DNA of 64,000 bases, taken from assembly GCA_024401365.1 (NCBI GenBank), contig JAKSLE010000008.1, forward strand, positions 80,823-144,822, read 5' to 3'. The notes under the pieces are model-generated. The model did not search any database and was not told the DNA's origin. It was given only the letters and a program-made list of their open reading frames with translations. The DNA is from Bacteroidales bacterium. GTDB lineage: Bacteria > Bacteroidota > Bacteroidia > Bacteroidales > Marinilabiliaceae. Position numbers and translations under genes: made by a program. Shown here piece by piece: positions 17,578 through 25,649 of the stretch (the stretch's first letter is position 1; each line of letters opens with the position of its first letter).

Positions 17578-19333
17578 GCTGTTTTAATCTATTTAATGTG
17601 TTGATAATTGCATCGATGTAATATTCTCTGTCCGATTTCTTATTTCCGTCGTAGGCATTGTCCTTTTCCCACTTGTAGAAATGTCCTGGCATTGGAGTAT
17701 ACACTTTCATGAAAACATTCTGCGTTCCAAGAGGTACAAAACTTCCTGACTTGACTCTATCCATAATGATTCGTCGTTTAGTAGAAAACGGAGATACCCT
17801 ATAAGCTGCAGACCTATTTATATTGGCATTTAGCAATACGATATTTCCAATACTGTTCTGATCTACATTGTCATGACCCGACAAATCGCCTTCTATTAAG
17901 GTTATTATATCATTATACATCTCTTTAAATTCTTCAGGTTTCAGGTTAGATAGAGTCGCTGATACATTCTTAAGATTGTCATCAGTATCTTTTGCCTCTC
18001 TGACATAACACATGTATTTTTCTAGTTTTTCTTTATCAATTTTTTCTTCTAACATCTGACTATCTATTTCAAGGCCCTTCATCCACAATATCCATTCCAC
18101 CTTCTTTTTGAGAGATTCAGATGCCGTCGCATGAATATGCTCCTTATCCCAATCTTCTTTCTTGTAAAGGTCAAAATGGAACTTGTCGTTAAAAGTGTAC
18201 TCTTTATTTTTATCAACTGCTAATGAACAAAGAATATTAAACAACAATAGCACATTCTTAGTCCTGCCGTCCTTATATTCCATTTTTCTTATTTCGTCGT
18301 CGGGTGGTATTGTCTCAATCACTCTTTTTCTTATTGTTTCCTTAAAGTCAGCCAGAGCCTTGTGTTCTCTATTAAGTCGCCAGATATCATGTAACTCATT
18401 GATGCTTTTATTCTCGATAAGATACCCAATAAGATTGTATAAATATTTATCATTATACCAACACATCATACGATTGAATACTGCTTGTATTTCGTTCCAT
18501 ATCTCTCTTGTCGACTTATCTTCCTTATGTATTCTAACAATCTCATTAAAGGTATGCTGCTCGTCCTTCTCCCTATCTGTGCCACAATAAAGATCAAGCA
18601 AAAGTTCTATCCTGTTATACTCCTTAAAATAATCACTGTCAGCCTTGACAAGAAACAGGAAAAATTCGTCGTTTTGTAGTTTATACTCCATCTCATCCCA
18701 TTCACATGCCATTCGTTCTATGGACGTACTATCTGTATTGGTCATAATGTATGCCTTGACAAGCTCTGCATTTGTAAGACTTATCTTTGCATTATTAAGT
18801 CTCTCGAAATGAGCAGGTCCATCTTCAGGATTATCAAGTTCATACCAAATTATCTTGACATTCTTTTTGAGGTTATTGATGAATTTTCCAAACTTACTTT
18901 CGTGTCGTTTAATAGCGTTATTTGCCTGATTGAAGTAATACGTATCACACGTTTCATATTTAACCTCATCTAGCATTCCTTTGTTTAACTTTTGCAAATA
19001 ATTATTGCTTTTATCCCTTGATTCATACTCTATCTCATATAGAGGATACTTCGCCATGTTGAGAATTAGCCATATCGTTGTCAATCTCTGTTGTCCATCC
19101 ACAAGTATATATTCATTAGACATTTTATCTTTGCGAGTAACAACAACTGGCTGCAAACAATAGTCAGAGAGGTCATTCTCGTCAATTTCACAAATGTCTT
19201 CAATAAGATGCTCAACATCCGTTTCCCTCCACTTATACCCACGCTGATAGCTAGGTATAAAGAACTTATACTTAGGACTTCCGTTTTCTTGTTCTATAAG
19301 TTCACATATAGATATTAACTTAATCTTTGCCAT
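17561..19333 (-). CDS. DUF262-DUF1524 protein A2 (GmrSD-like)
   Basis: A 590-residue GmrSD-type protein. The DUF262 part has IPSYQRGYKWRETDVE and LVDGQQRLTTIWLILNMA. The C-terminal DUF1524 nuclease motif is clear: DWDKEHIHATASE, later SIGNIVLLNANINRSA and SPFSTKRR. This matches the H..N..K arrangement of the family better than A1 does. The first 35 residues are nearly the same as A1; the middle differs in length and sequence. It is transcribed with B2 from the promoter at 19391-19430. By family knowledge it is a candidate modification-dependent DNA endonuclease; its trigger is unknown. Confidence 0.87.
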   Translation of the reverse strand: MAKIKLISICELIEQENGSPKYKFFIPSYQRGYKWRETDVEHLIEDICEIDENDLSDYCLQPVVVTRKDKMSNEYILVDGQQRLTTIWLILNMAKYPLYEIEYESRDKSNNYLQKLNKGMLDEVKYETCDTYYFNQANNAIKRHESKFGKFINNLKKNVKIIWYELDNPEDGPAHFERLNNAKISLTNAELVKAYIMTNTDSTSIERMACEWDEMEYKLQNDEFFLFLVKADSDYFKEYNRIELLLDLYCGTDREKDEQHTFNEIVRIHKEDKSTREIWNEIQAVFNRMMCWYNDKYLYNLIGYLIENKSINELHDIWRLNREHKALADFKETIRKRVIETIPPDDEIRKMEYKDGRTKNVLLLFNILCSLAVDKNKEYTFNDKFHFDLYKKEDWDKEHIHATASESLKKKVEWILWMKGLEIDSQMLEEKIDKEKLEKYMCYVREAKDTDDNLKNVSATLSNLKPEEFKEMYNDIITLIEGDLSGHDNVDQNSIGNIVLLNANINRSAAYRVSPFSTKRRIIMDRVKSGSFVPLGTQNVFMKVYTPMPGHFYKWEKDNAYDGNKKSDREYYIDAIINTLNRLKQHGCRE

Positions 19334-19390
19334 ATAACAATCTATTTACCTTACAAAGGTATTTAAAATATTGATTTATAAATCTGCACA

Positions 19391-19430
19391 CAAAGTAAAA
19401 ACATAGCTACGTAGAAAACATACATACGTT
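19391..19430 (-). promoter_or_regulatory. Shared-type promoter of the A2-B2 operon (diverged copy)
   Basis: On the minus strand: TATGTA-TGTT-TTCTACGTAGCTATG followed by TTTTTACTTTGTG. It is collinear with the promoter at 12852-12890 but has changes in the TGTGTC and TTCTGCA boxes. Confidence 0.5.
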
Positions 19431-19445
19431 TCATAAATCCACACA

Positions 19446-20555
19446 TCAATCAGTATTCAGTTCGTAATTTGTACTGCGGCCACCCTCTTCTGTTTTCTTG
19501 AGCAACCCCTTCTCCAGTAAATCGGAGATGTCTCGCAGAGCTGTAGCCTGGGACGAATGAGTCATTTTTGCCCACTTTGAAGTATTGAGCTTCCCCTCAA
19601 AATTGCCCCAAAGCTTATTGAGAACTTTCGTCTGACGTTCGTTTAGAGGCACTTCACGGTATTTCTCCCAGAAGTGCGACTTAGCAAGTACTCGGTCGAC
19701 TGTGGATTGTGAATGCTGGATAGCCTTGCGTAATGTCTCAAGAAACCACTTGAGCCAAGGGGTGATATCTGCCCCCGAACACGTGACCTTCTCGAGAGTT
19801 TCGTAGTACGCTTTTTTGTCTTGGAGAATCTGGGCAGACATGCTATAGAAGCGGTGTGGCATACCATCGGCACGGGAAAGAAGCATATCTGTGATGGTGC
19901 GTGTAAGGCGACCATTGCCATCGTCAAATGGGTGAATAACCACAAACCACAAGTGGGCAATGGCAGCCTTAAGGATAGGTTCAAAAGGGGCGTCAGACTC
20001 TACCCATTGGATGAATTCGTCCATCATAGGCGGAACAATGTCTGATGGAGGTGCTTCGTAGTGGACACGTTCCTTCCCCCAAGCGCCAGATACGACTTGC
20101 ATAGGCTCTTCTCCTACACGGTAAGCACCGACAGTAATCTTATATAGCCCACTTCGACCATTAGGGAAAAGGGCGGAATGCCAGGAGAAAAGACGATCGT
20201 GTGTCAATGGCGAATGATAATTGCGTACAGCGTCTATCATAATCTGTACGACACCTTCGGTATAATGGTCAGGCTCAGGGAGTCCTTCAACTTCTATGCC
20301 AAGGTTGCGTGCTACGGACGAGCGCACTTTGTCGGCATTGAGAATGACTCCTTCTATTTCTGACGATCTGAGTATATCCTCGGATATGATGTCCAATGAG
20401 GTGTTGTTTTGCATCTCAAATCCGAGACTAGACATGAGTCCCGAAATGTGACCTTCCATATTCCGTACGTCAGAAATTAGCGGTAATAGCTGGTCCGAAT
20501 CCCAATTCAGTTCGGACAGCTTAGCATTCTGCCATATATATCTATTCATCGTCAT
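19446..20555 (-). CDS. Fic family protein (AMPylase-type), class II
   Basis: A 369-residue Fic protein. The active-site loop is HPFDDGNGRLTRT near residue 211. Upstream, near residue 65, SSEIEGV fits the inhibitory (S/T)xxxE(G/N) helix, placing it in the N-terminally autoinhibited class II. The N-terminal region resembles DUF4172, and the C-terminus is a winged helix (TALRDISDLLEKGLLKK). Such enzymes transfer AMP to hydroxyl groups of target proteins. A -7 element at 20573-20580 leaves a leader of about 10 bases to the first ATG (20555), so the second ATG (20549) may be the real start. Stand-alone Fic proteins have been listed among defence candidates. Confidence 0.9.
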   Translation of the reverse strand: MTMNRYIWQNAKLSELNWDSDQLLPLISDVRNMEGHISGLMSSLGFEMQNNTSLDIISEDILRSSEIEGVILNADKVRSSVARNLGIEVEGLPEPDHYTEGVVQIMIDAVRNYHSPLTHDRLFSWHSALFPNGRSGLYKITVGAYRVGEEPMQVVSGAWGKERVHYEAPPSDIVPPMMDEFIQWVESDAPFEPILKAAIAHLWFVVIHPFDDGNGRLTRTITDMLLSRADGMPHRFYSMSAQILQDKKAYYETLEKVTCSGADITPWLKWFLETLRKAIQHSQSTVDRVLAKSHFWEKYREVPLNERQTKVLNKLWGNFEGKLNTSKWAKMTHSSQATALRDISDLLEKGLLKKTEEGGRSTNYELNTD

Positions 20556-20572
20556 ATATTATGGTTTGATGG

Positions 20573-20580
20573 CAAATATA
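20573..20580 (-). promoter_or_regulatory. -7 element of the fic gene
   Basis: Minus-strand TATATTTG fits TAnnTTTG. It lacks the TGTGTC box seen at neighbouring promoters. Confidence 0.5.
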
Positions 20581-20678
20581 GTGAAATGATGAGAATAAAC
20601 ACATTATTCGCGTCATATTTTGACGAGAATAACTCCCCTATTCGCCTCAAACTGCATTTTTTTACAACGGTTCAAACC

Positions 20679-20718
20679 TGTGTCAAAATTCTGCACACCC
20701 CTCTCCTTACTTTGCAAT
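20679..20718 (+). promoter_or_regulatory. Shared-type promoter of the full-length AAA gene
   Basis: TGTGTC-AAAA-TTCTGCACA then TTACTTTGCAA, identical to 13031-13070. It starts the transcript 30 bases before the ATG at 20744. Confidence 0.6.
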
Positions 20719-20743
20719 CAGAAACCAATAAAAACATACTAAT

Positions 20744-22834
20744 ATGGAACAGACAACAATACACTACATCAAGGAAGCGGTTCGGAATCTTGAGAATTGC
20801 CAGCTACAAGGCCCTAAATACTCTGAGGCGTCTCTGCTCCTCCAGAAGATTAAGGACATTCTTAACTTACAGGATACCAATGAGGCCGCTATTTTTTCAA
20901 TAGCTTTTACCCGTATGGCAGAGGGTCGTTCCACAGATTTGTCCGATATCGCAAGTCATATTGGTTGTTCGTCAATAGATATTCTTGAGTATACTACAGC
21001 ATTGTCACGACTCTCTAAGTCTGGTTATATTCAACCTAATGGCCGCAGAGCATCGAATGTCATTAAGCAAGATTTCGGTATAGATGATGTCGTTTCAAGT
21101 GCTATAATCGAGAACCGCCCTGTGGAGATAAAAGCCAATGACGGCAATTCACAACTATCTAAATATGATTTCTGTGAAGCCATCGGAAAGGATATTAAAG
21201 ATTCTGGAGTTTCCACAAGCACTCTTATCAACCGTACGTCAGAATTGGAGGTTGAGTGTCAGCACCTGTCATTCATACACAATCTCAAAGCGCTTGCTCC
21301 TGATATAGAAGACCGCATCTTTTTCTATGACGTTTGTTATGATACCTTTGCCAAACAGGACAGACACTGCCGGGCCATTACCTATATATCCCCAACGGTT
21401 ACGGATATATATACCGACTACCGCAAGATAGTCAGTGTTCGCCGTAGCATGAACGAGGATTGCCATCCTCTCATGAAGGCTGGCCTTATTGAACGTCAGG
21501 AGGAAGAAACCATCCGTCTGACACATAAAGGAAAGAAGTTGTTTTTTGAGGAAGATCTGTCAGCCTTCAGCCCCTCGAAGTGCAAGGACATTTATGAGTT
21601 TCTGGATAAGCTTTATGAATTGTTCCATGATAACAACGAGTATGACAGCGATACAACGTGGCACCGTCTACACAGTATTCTTAACGAGCTGGAGTCTGAC
21701 AACGAACATTTGCCAGCCATAGCCGACGTGTGCAAATTAGTCACCAACAATGGAGAGCGTGTTCTTTTATACATCATTGCTTCAAATACAGTTGACGGAT
21801 GTGATACCAACCTGAGCCGTGAAGTGAGAGCAATATGGCAACGAAACCAAAGAAAAACGGTTCTTGAGTCTTACAAAGACAAAAAGGCTGAACTTCAGAC
21901 CCATGGATTGGTGAACATAGAGAAAAACTCGTCTCTATATGGTGAAAATACCTTTATATATCTATCCGACAAAGGTCTGGAACTTATTCTGAGAGAGGAT
22001 GCCGCTTTATACATCAACGACGAGACAAGCAAGAACCTTCTTAACCCAGATAAAATCAACAAGAAGTCTCTCTTCTTTTCCGAAGAGCTTGAATCGCAAC
22101 TCTCGCTGGTTCGCAACAGTCTTATGGAGGATAACTACCGCAACCTTTGTGCGCGTCTTGAGGAGGCTCATCTTCCTAAGGGCATGAACATTCTTCTGTA
22201 TGGAGAACCCGGCACAGGCAAGACTGAATCTGTTCTTCAAATGGCTAAGGCTACTGGTCGTGCTATCCTTCATGTGGACATAAGCGAAACCAAGACTTGT
22301 TGGTTTGGCGAGAGCGAGAAACTCATCAAGAAGGTCTTTACCAACTACAAGGCACTTTGTGAGAAATCGGACCTGAAACCTATTCTCCTATTCAACGAGG
22401 CTGATGCGGTATTCTCAAAACGTAAGGATGTCAATTCGTCCAACGTCGCCCAGACGGAGAATGCTATCCAGAATATAATCCTGGAGGAGATGGAGAACAT
22501 GGAGGGCATCATGATTGCAACAACCAACCTGGCAGATAATCTGGACGGGGCCTTCGAACGTCGTTTCCTCTTCAAGGTCCACTTCGACAAGCCTACATTG
22601 GAAGCCAAGAAAAGCATTTGGCAGAATAAAATGCCAATGCTCTCTGATACTGATGCTCAGTCTCTTGCCTCGCAACACGACTTGAGCGGAGGCCAGATAG
22701 ACAATATTGTCCGCAAATCCTTAATGCAGCAGATCATAGCTGGCGAACAGCCTTCGCTTGCTTCTTTATCTAAGCTTTGTAGCGATGAACGAATCCTGAG
22801 CAAGGGAAACAACAAGGTGGGATTCGGGAAATAA
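20744..22834 (+). CDS. AAA+ ATPase with winged-helix-like N-terminal region
   Basis: A 696-residue protein. The N-terminal half has winged-helix-like patches (DIASHIGCSSIDIL..SKSGYIQPNGR; LMKAGLIERQEEETIRLTHKG). The C-terminal AAA+ module has Walker A GEPGTGKTE (about 487-495), a Walker B variant ILLFNEADAVF (about 546-556, Asn where Asp is usual), sensor-1 IATTNLADN and an arginine pair AFERRFLFK. It resembles the FtsH/SpoVK-like AAA class found in many Bacteroidetes as an unnamed ATP-binding protein. A decayed copy sits at 13097. It is divergent from fic and followed convergently by HAD copy 2 (2 bases between stops). It shares its promoter type with the DUF262 operons, which suggests a joint role. 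Confidence 0.82.
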   Translation: MEQTTIHYIKEAVRNLENCQLQGPKYSEASLLLQKIKDILNLQDTNEAAIFSIAFTRMAEGRSTDLSDIASHIGCSSIDILEYTTALSRLSKSGYIQPNGRRASNVIKQDFGIDDVVSSAIIENRPVEIKANDGNSQLSKYDFCEAIGKDIKDSGVSTSTLINRTSELEVECQHLSFIHNLKALAPDIEDRIFFYDVCYDTFAKQDRHCRAITYISPTVTDIYTDYRKIVSVRRSMNEDCHPLMKAGLIERQEEETIRLTHKGKKLFFEEDLSAFSPSKCKDIYEFLDKLYELFHDNNEYDSDTTWHRLHSILNELESDNEHLPAIADVCKLVTNNGERVLLYIIASNTVDGCDTNLSREVRAIWQRNQRKTVLESYKDKKAELQTHGLVNIEKNSSLYGENTFIYLSDKGLELILREDAALYINDETSKNLLNPDKINKKSLFFSEELESQLSLVRNSLMEDNYRNLCARLEEAHLPKGMNILLYGEPGTGKTESVLQMAKATGRAILHVDISETKTCWFGESEKLIKKVFTNYKALCEKSDLKPILLFNEADAVFSKRKDVNSSNVAQTENAIQNIILEEMENMEGIMIATTNLADNLDGAFERRFLFKVHFDKPTLEAKKSIWQNKMPMLSDTDAQSLASQHDLSGGQIDNIVRKSLMQQIIAGEQPSLASLSKLCSDERILSKGNNKVGFGK

Positions 22835-22836
22835 GT

Positions 22837-23349
22837 CTATAACGACAAAAGATACGCAATCACATTGTCTGCCATGGCTTTGGTTAGTCCTTTCTGGAAG
22901 CTGGTCTGGAACAGATGTGACTTTTGTTCATCTGAAGCAATTGGTTCGTCGTCAATGATTGCATAGTTGCTGATTCTGTGAGTCTTGAGATAGTCGGATA
23001 TCTCAAGACTCTTGGGGTGAGGAATATTGAAATTGTCCAACGTCGACAGATCAGCATTCAACAGCCATTCGTCCGACACTCCATTGCGTGTCACGTCGTT
23101 TATTTCTCCCATATATCCCCTTTCTTTCCACATCTGGCGCAATCCATCGAGGCCGTATATCCCCTTCCATGATGAGATTACGACAATCTTTGCACCTGTC
23201 GCACGGACAATTCTATAAAGATTGTCCATTGCAACAGGCGAAAAAAGACGTCCATAATTATCCTCGCGAGGTTTGTCAGCCTCCTGAAGTTCACGCTGAT
23301 AGTCCTCGGTATTGAGAACTCCATCAAAGTCGAGAAAGATGATTTTCAT
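22837..23349 (-). CDS. HAD-family phosphatase of the Swiss-Army-Knife RNA-repair type, copy 2
   Basis: A 170-residue twin of the gene at 14072. All three HAD motifs are present (LDFDGVLN, VVISSWKG, IIDDEP). The nucleotide sequence from the 5' side of its gene end up to 23277 is identical to copy 1. The 5' ends differ, and this copy has a shared-type promoter at 23394-23430 while copy 1 does not. Function is inferred from fold only. Confidence 0.8.
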   Translation of the reverse strand: MKIIFLDFDGVLNTEDYQRELQEADKPREDNYGRLFSPVAMDNLYRIVRATGAKIVVISSWKGIYGLDGLRQMWKERGYMGEINDVTRNGVSDEWLLNADLSTLDNFNIPHPKSLEISDYLKTHRISNYAIIDDEPIASDEQKSHLFQTSFQKGLTKAMADNVIAYLLSL

Positions 23350-23393
23350 ATATTATGACTTAAAGTTTTAAAAACATCGCCTACTGAACTTTT

Positions 23394-23430
23394 GCAAAGT
23401 TACACACCACCTGTGCAAAAAATGGACATA
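23394..23430 (-). promoter_or_regulatory. Shared-type promoter of HAD copy 2
   Basis: On the minus strand TATGTC-CATTTT-TTGCACA, then a TAACTTTGC -7 element that sits in a small inverted repeat (AACTTT-GCA-AAAGTT). Confidence 0.5.
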
Positions 23431-23485
23431 CCCTTCACTTTTTACAATTCTATTCTTAAATCCTCTTTTTCACGAAATCGTAAAC

Positions 23486-23525
23486 CTGTGTCACATTTCT
23501 GCATACCCCTTCTGTTACTTTGCAA
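23486..23525 (+). promoter_or_regulatory. Shared-type promoter of the UDG-FtsK-gamma gene
   Basis: TGTGTC-ACAT-TTCTGCATA then TTACTTTGCAA, collinear with the AAA-gene promoters. The similarity continues past the start codon of the leader frame at 23551. Confidence 0.6.
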
Positions 23526-23550
23526 CATCAAACCAATAAATCATACAGAC

Positions 23551-23622
23551 ATGGACAGACAACTGCACCGTGATAGTATGATACAGGGAAAAAATGTCAA
23601 ACTTAAAATAGTAGCATTATGA
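23551..23622 (+). CDS. Leader peptide or relic frame (23 aa) before the UDG-like gene
   Basis: ATG at 23551 begins MDRQLHRDSMIQGK and stops at 23622, overlapping the next gene in ATGA. The first codons (ATGGACAGACAAC) align with the start of the AAA genes (ATGGAACAGACAAC). This suggests that the UDG-like gene was joined to a copied AAA promoter and 5' end. It may couple translation to the next frame. Confidence 0.4.
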   Translation: MDRQLHRDSMIQGKNVKLKIVAL

Positions 23623-24626
23623 TACTAGAAAAAGATCTGCAGATAGCTTACAGCCAAGATTGGGAAAGTCTTGGAATTGTGATGAATGAAATCAATGCTG
23701 ACATTCAAACTCCGTTTCTGCTTTCGGTGGCAAGAGGAGAAGGTGACGATGCTGATGAATCATGGTGGACAGAGGCCGATATCCGAGTAATGTTTTTCGG
23801 TAAGGAAGCCAACCAGTGGGAAAACGAGGATACCGATGATCCTCTGGAGAGTGTTGAAGCGGCAATGGCTCTTTACAAGAACTTCTACAGTGTTCACTAC
23901 AATTATGACGCACAGGTTGGTCACTTCTATACCGAAAATATGAAATCTTCCTTTTTCAGGGATGGTGTTAACGGCATAATGTCTGAACTTGGTGTAAGAT
24001 TTCCGGGCAAAAAGATAGCGTGTCTGACAAACAATATATCAAAATTGTCAACAAGTGAAGGGAAACCAGTAAGTGCAGGATTGCACGACATAGAGATGGA
24101 AGAACTTAGGGTTATTGTGAAGGAAATCAGAATACTCAAGCCAAACATCCTTATATTCTTTACAGGTCCAGGTAATAACAAATATTTCAGATACATAAAG
24201 CAACATTTCCTAATGATTAACCAAGAGAAGCTTGGTGACGTGGAGGGAAGAGATGCCGTAAAGCTAATTATTCAAAGCAGTAATAGACTTGCCTATAAGA
24301 CTCATCATCCGCAAGGTCACAAGAATCGTTGGGAGCATTATAATGCCATTCTCGATGATATCATGCTCAGCAACCAGAAGAGATCTGAGCAGTTTGTTCA
24401 ATGTGCCCGATTTATTGTTGAGGTACAAAAGGCAACCTATTCGATGATTCAACGCGAGTTTGGTTTTACCTATAGCGAAGCTACGCATATCATGGACCAG
24501 TTATATGAAACAGGTATAATAGGTCCTGAAAATGCAGGTTCTCCCCGTAATGTTTTAATTCCAGATATGGACTCTCTGGAACAACATTTAGCAAGAATAA
24601 GGGATGAAAACAGAATATACTTTTGA
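23619..24626 (+). CDS. Uracil-DNA-glycosylase-like domain fused to FtsK-gamma-like winged helix
   Basis: A 335-residue protein. Residues about 55-250 resemble the uracil-DNA glycosylase superfamily: IRVMFFGKEANQW, the core EIRILKPNILIFFTGPG, and AYKTHHPQGHKNRW at the HP motif. Residues about 265-330 look like the FtsK gamma winged helix: an LQR-like MIQREFGFTYSEATHIMDQL, then GIIGPENAGSPRNVLIPD, which compares with the family pattern LQR.f.iGYnRAa..mD.LE..GivGp..gskpR.Vl. FtsK gamma reads the polar KOPS DNA motif. The fusion suggests a DNA-targeted base-recognition or nucleic-acid enzyme. A truncated relative without this helix is at 6596. Fold calls are by eye only. Confidence 0.7.
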   Translation: MILEKDLQIAYSQDWESLGIVMNEINADIQTPFLLSVARGEGDDADESWWTEADIRVMFFGKEANQWENEDTDDPLESVEAAMALYKNFYSVHYNYDAQVGHFYTENMKSSFFRDGVNGIMSELGVRFPGKKIACLTNNISKLSTSEGKPVSAGLHDIEMEELRVIVKEIRILKPNILIFFTGPGNNKYFRYIKQHFLMINQEKLGDVEGRDAVKLIIQSSNRLAYKTHHPQGHKNRWEHYNAILDDIMLSNQKRSEQFVQCARFIVEVQKATYSMIQREFGFTYSEATHIMDQLYETGIIGPENAGSPRNVLIPDMDSLEQHLARIRDENRIYF

Positions 24627-24698
24627 CAGGATGCATAGATAACACGGAATCTGTACAACTCAGATATTGCAAGATGTCCAAAAATACATTATACAATC

Positions 24699-25106
24699 AT
24701 GATAAATATAGTAAAGCTTGCTTTAATGGCGTCTGTTATGGTGCTTGCTAGCTGCACTAATACTGGTCATGATAATATCAACACGGATTGTTCCGAAACA
24801 GCAAAACTGGATTCGTCTGACATTTTCAACGATAAGGTTCTGTATGGCAGTTGGTTCACTCCTCACGAGGCTTCTATAATAAACATCACTTTTAATAGGG
24901 ATAACACTTTTGAGATGAACGACTATAAGCAGATGGGCAATATCTTTGTCCATCTTACTCGCGAAGGTTCTTATAGCGTCAATGGCGAAACCATCAAACT
25001 TAAGTGCAACGACGGCGAGGAACGTATATTTGAATGTATCGAAATAGAAGGTAGGATATACCTATGCAATAATAATACAATGATGATAAAAGGATTGCTG
25101 AACTGA
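24699..25106 (+). CDS. Small lipoprotein
   Basis: A 135-residue protein with a lipoprotein signal: a hydrophobic stretch ending in MVLASC, so Cys19 would be lipidated. The mature part (LYGSWFTPHE, INITFNRDNTFEM, then alternating strand-like segments) resembles small lipocalin-like or DUF-type Bacteroidetes lipoproteins, but I cannot name it. It lies 72 bases after the UDG-like gene on the same strand. Its link to the surrounding nucleic-acid genes is unclear. Confidence 0.75.
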   Translation: MINIVKLALMASVMVLASCTNTGHDNINTDCSETAKLDSSDIFNDKVLYGSWFTPHEASIINITFNRDNTFEMNDYKQMGNIFVHLTREGSYSVNGETIKLKCNDGEERIFECIEIEGRIYLCNNNTMMIKGLLN

Positions 25107-25116
25107 TATTTGTCAT

Positions 25117-25527
25117 ATGGAGAATAATCCAATCACAGACGTCGGAAAAATTTGGAGGCGCACGTAAGGATTTGTACAATGGTAGGACATCTCCTCTTAA
25201 AAAGCCGACATCTGCCAATTCTTTTGACGTGGATTTGTTTTTTTGTCCGACTTCTCTTCCGATGCTGATGGCGTAGACCAATTGTCTTCTTTCCAGAGTT
25301 TGTCTTCTAAGGGCAAACTCTGGAAAGCTGCTAAGGTCTTGTCTCAATTGGTTGATTGTCTGCTGGAAAGGTTTCCTGAGATCTCGCTGGATTGTTTTCA
25401 TTGGGCATTGGGTACTGCTGCCATGTCGCGATATCGTATGCTGAAGAACGACAACCTCTTGTCTCATATTGAGGAGATAAAACGGCATTTATGTTTGGTC
25501 GCTGCTTCTCAATATGGACTGGAATGA
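25117..25527 (+). pseudogene. Frameshifted gene of unknown function
   Basis: A start (MENNPITDVGKIWRR) is cut by a stop at 25165. Coding-like sequence continues in another frame (RKDLYNGRTSPLKKPTSANS, then FDVDLFF) up to a run of seven T at 25238-25244. It then continues in a third frame (SDFSSDADGVDQLSSFQS onward) to the stop at 25527. Two frameshifts would restore one protein of about 135 residues. A perfect 14-bp inverted repeat (25289-25302 with 25314-25327) lies inside it. I do not recognise the family. Confidence 0.4.
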
Positions 25528-25585
25528 TAATTACTGTAGATACTAATTGCATCCTTACAATCAAAAAAGCTCAGAATAGTCAAAC

Positions 25586-25626
25586 TTGTGTCTTTTTTTT
25601 GCATACCTTGCAAATAATTTTGCAAG
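25586..25626 (+). promoter_or_regulatory. Promoter and probable operator of the WYL gene
   Basis: TGTGTC-TTTTTT-TTTGCATA matches the shared box. The -7 element TAATTTTG (25615-25622) lies inside an inverted repeat CTTGCAAA-TAAT-TTTGCAAG (25607-25626). A repeat covering the -7 is the expected place for an autorepressor site. Confidence 0.6.
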
Positions 25627-25649
25627 CAGAACTAAAAAACTGATTCAAG

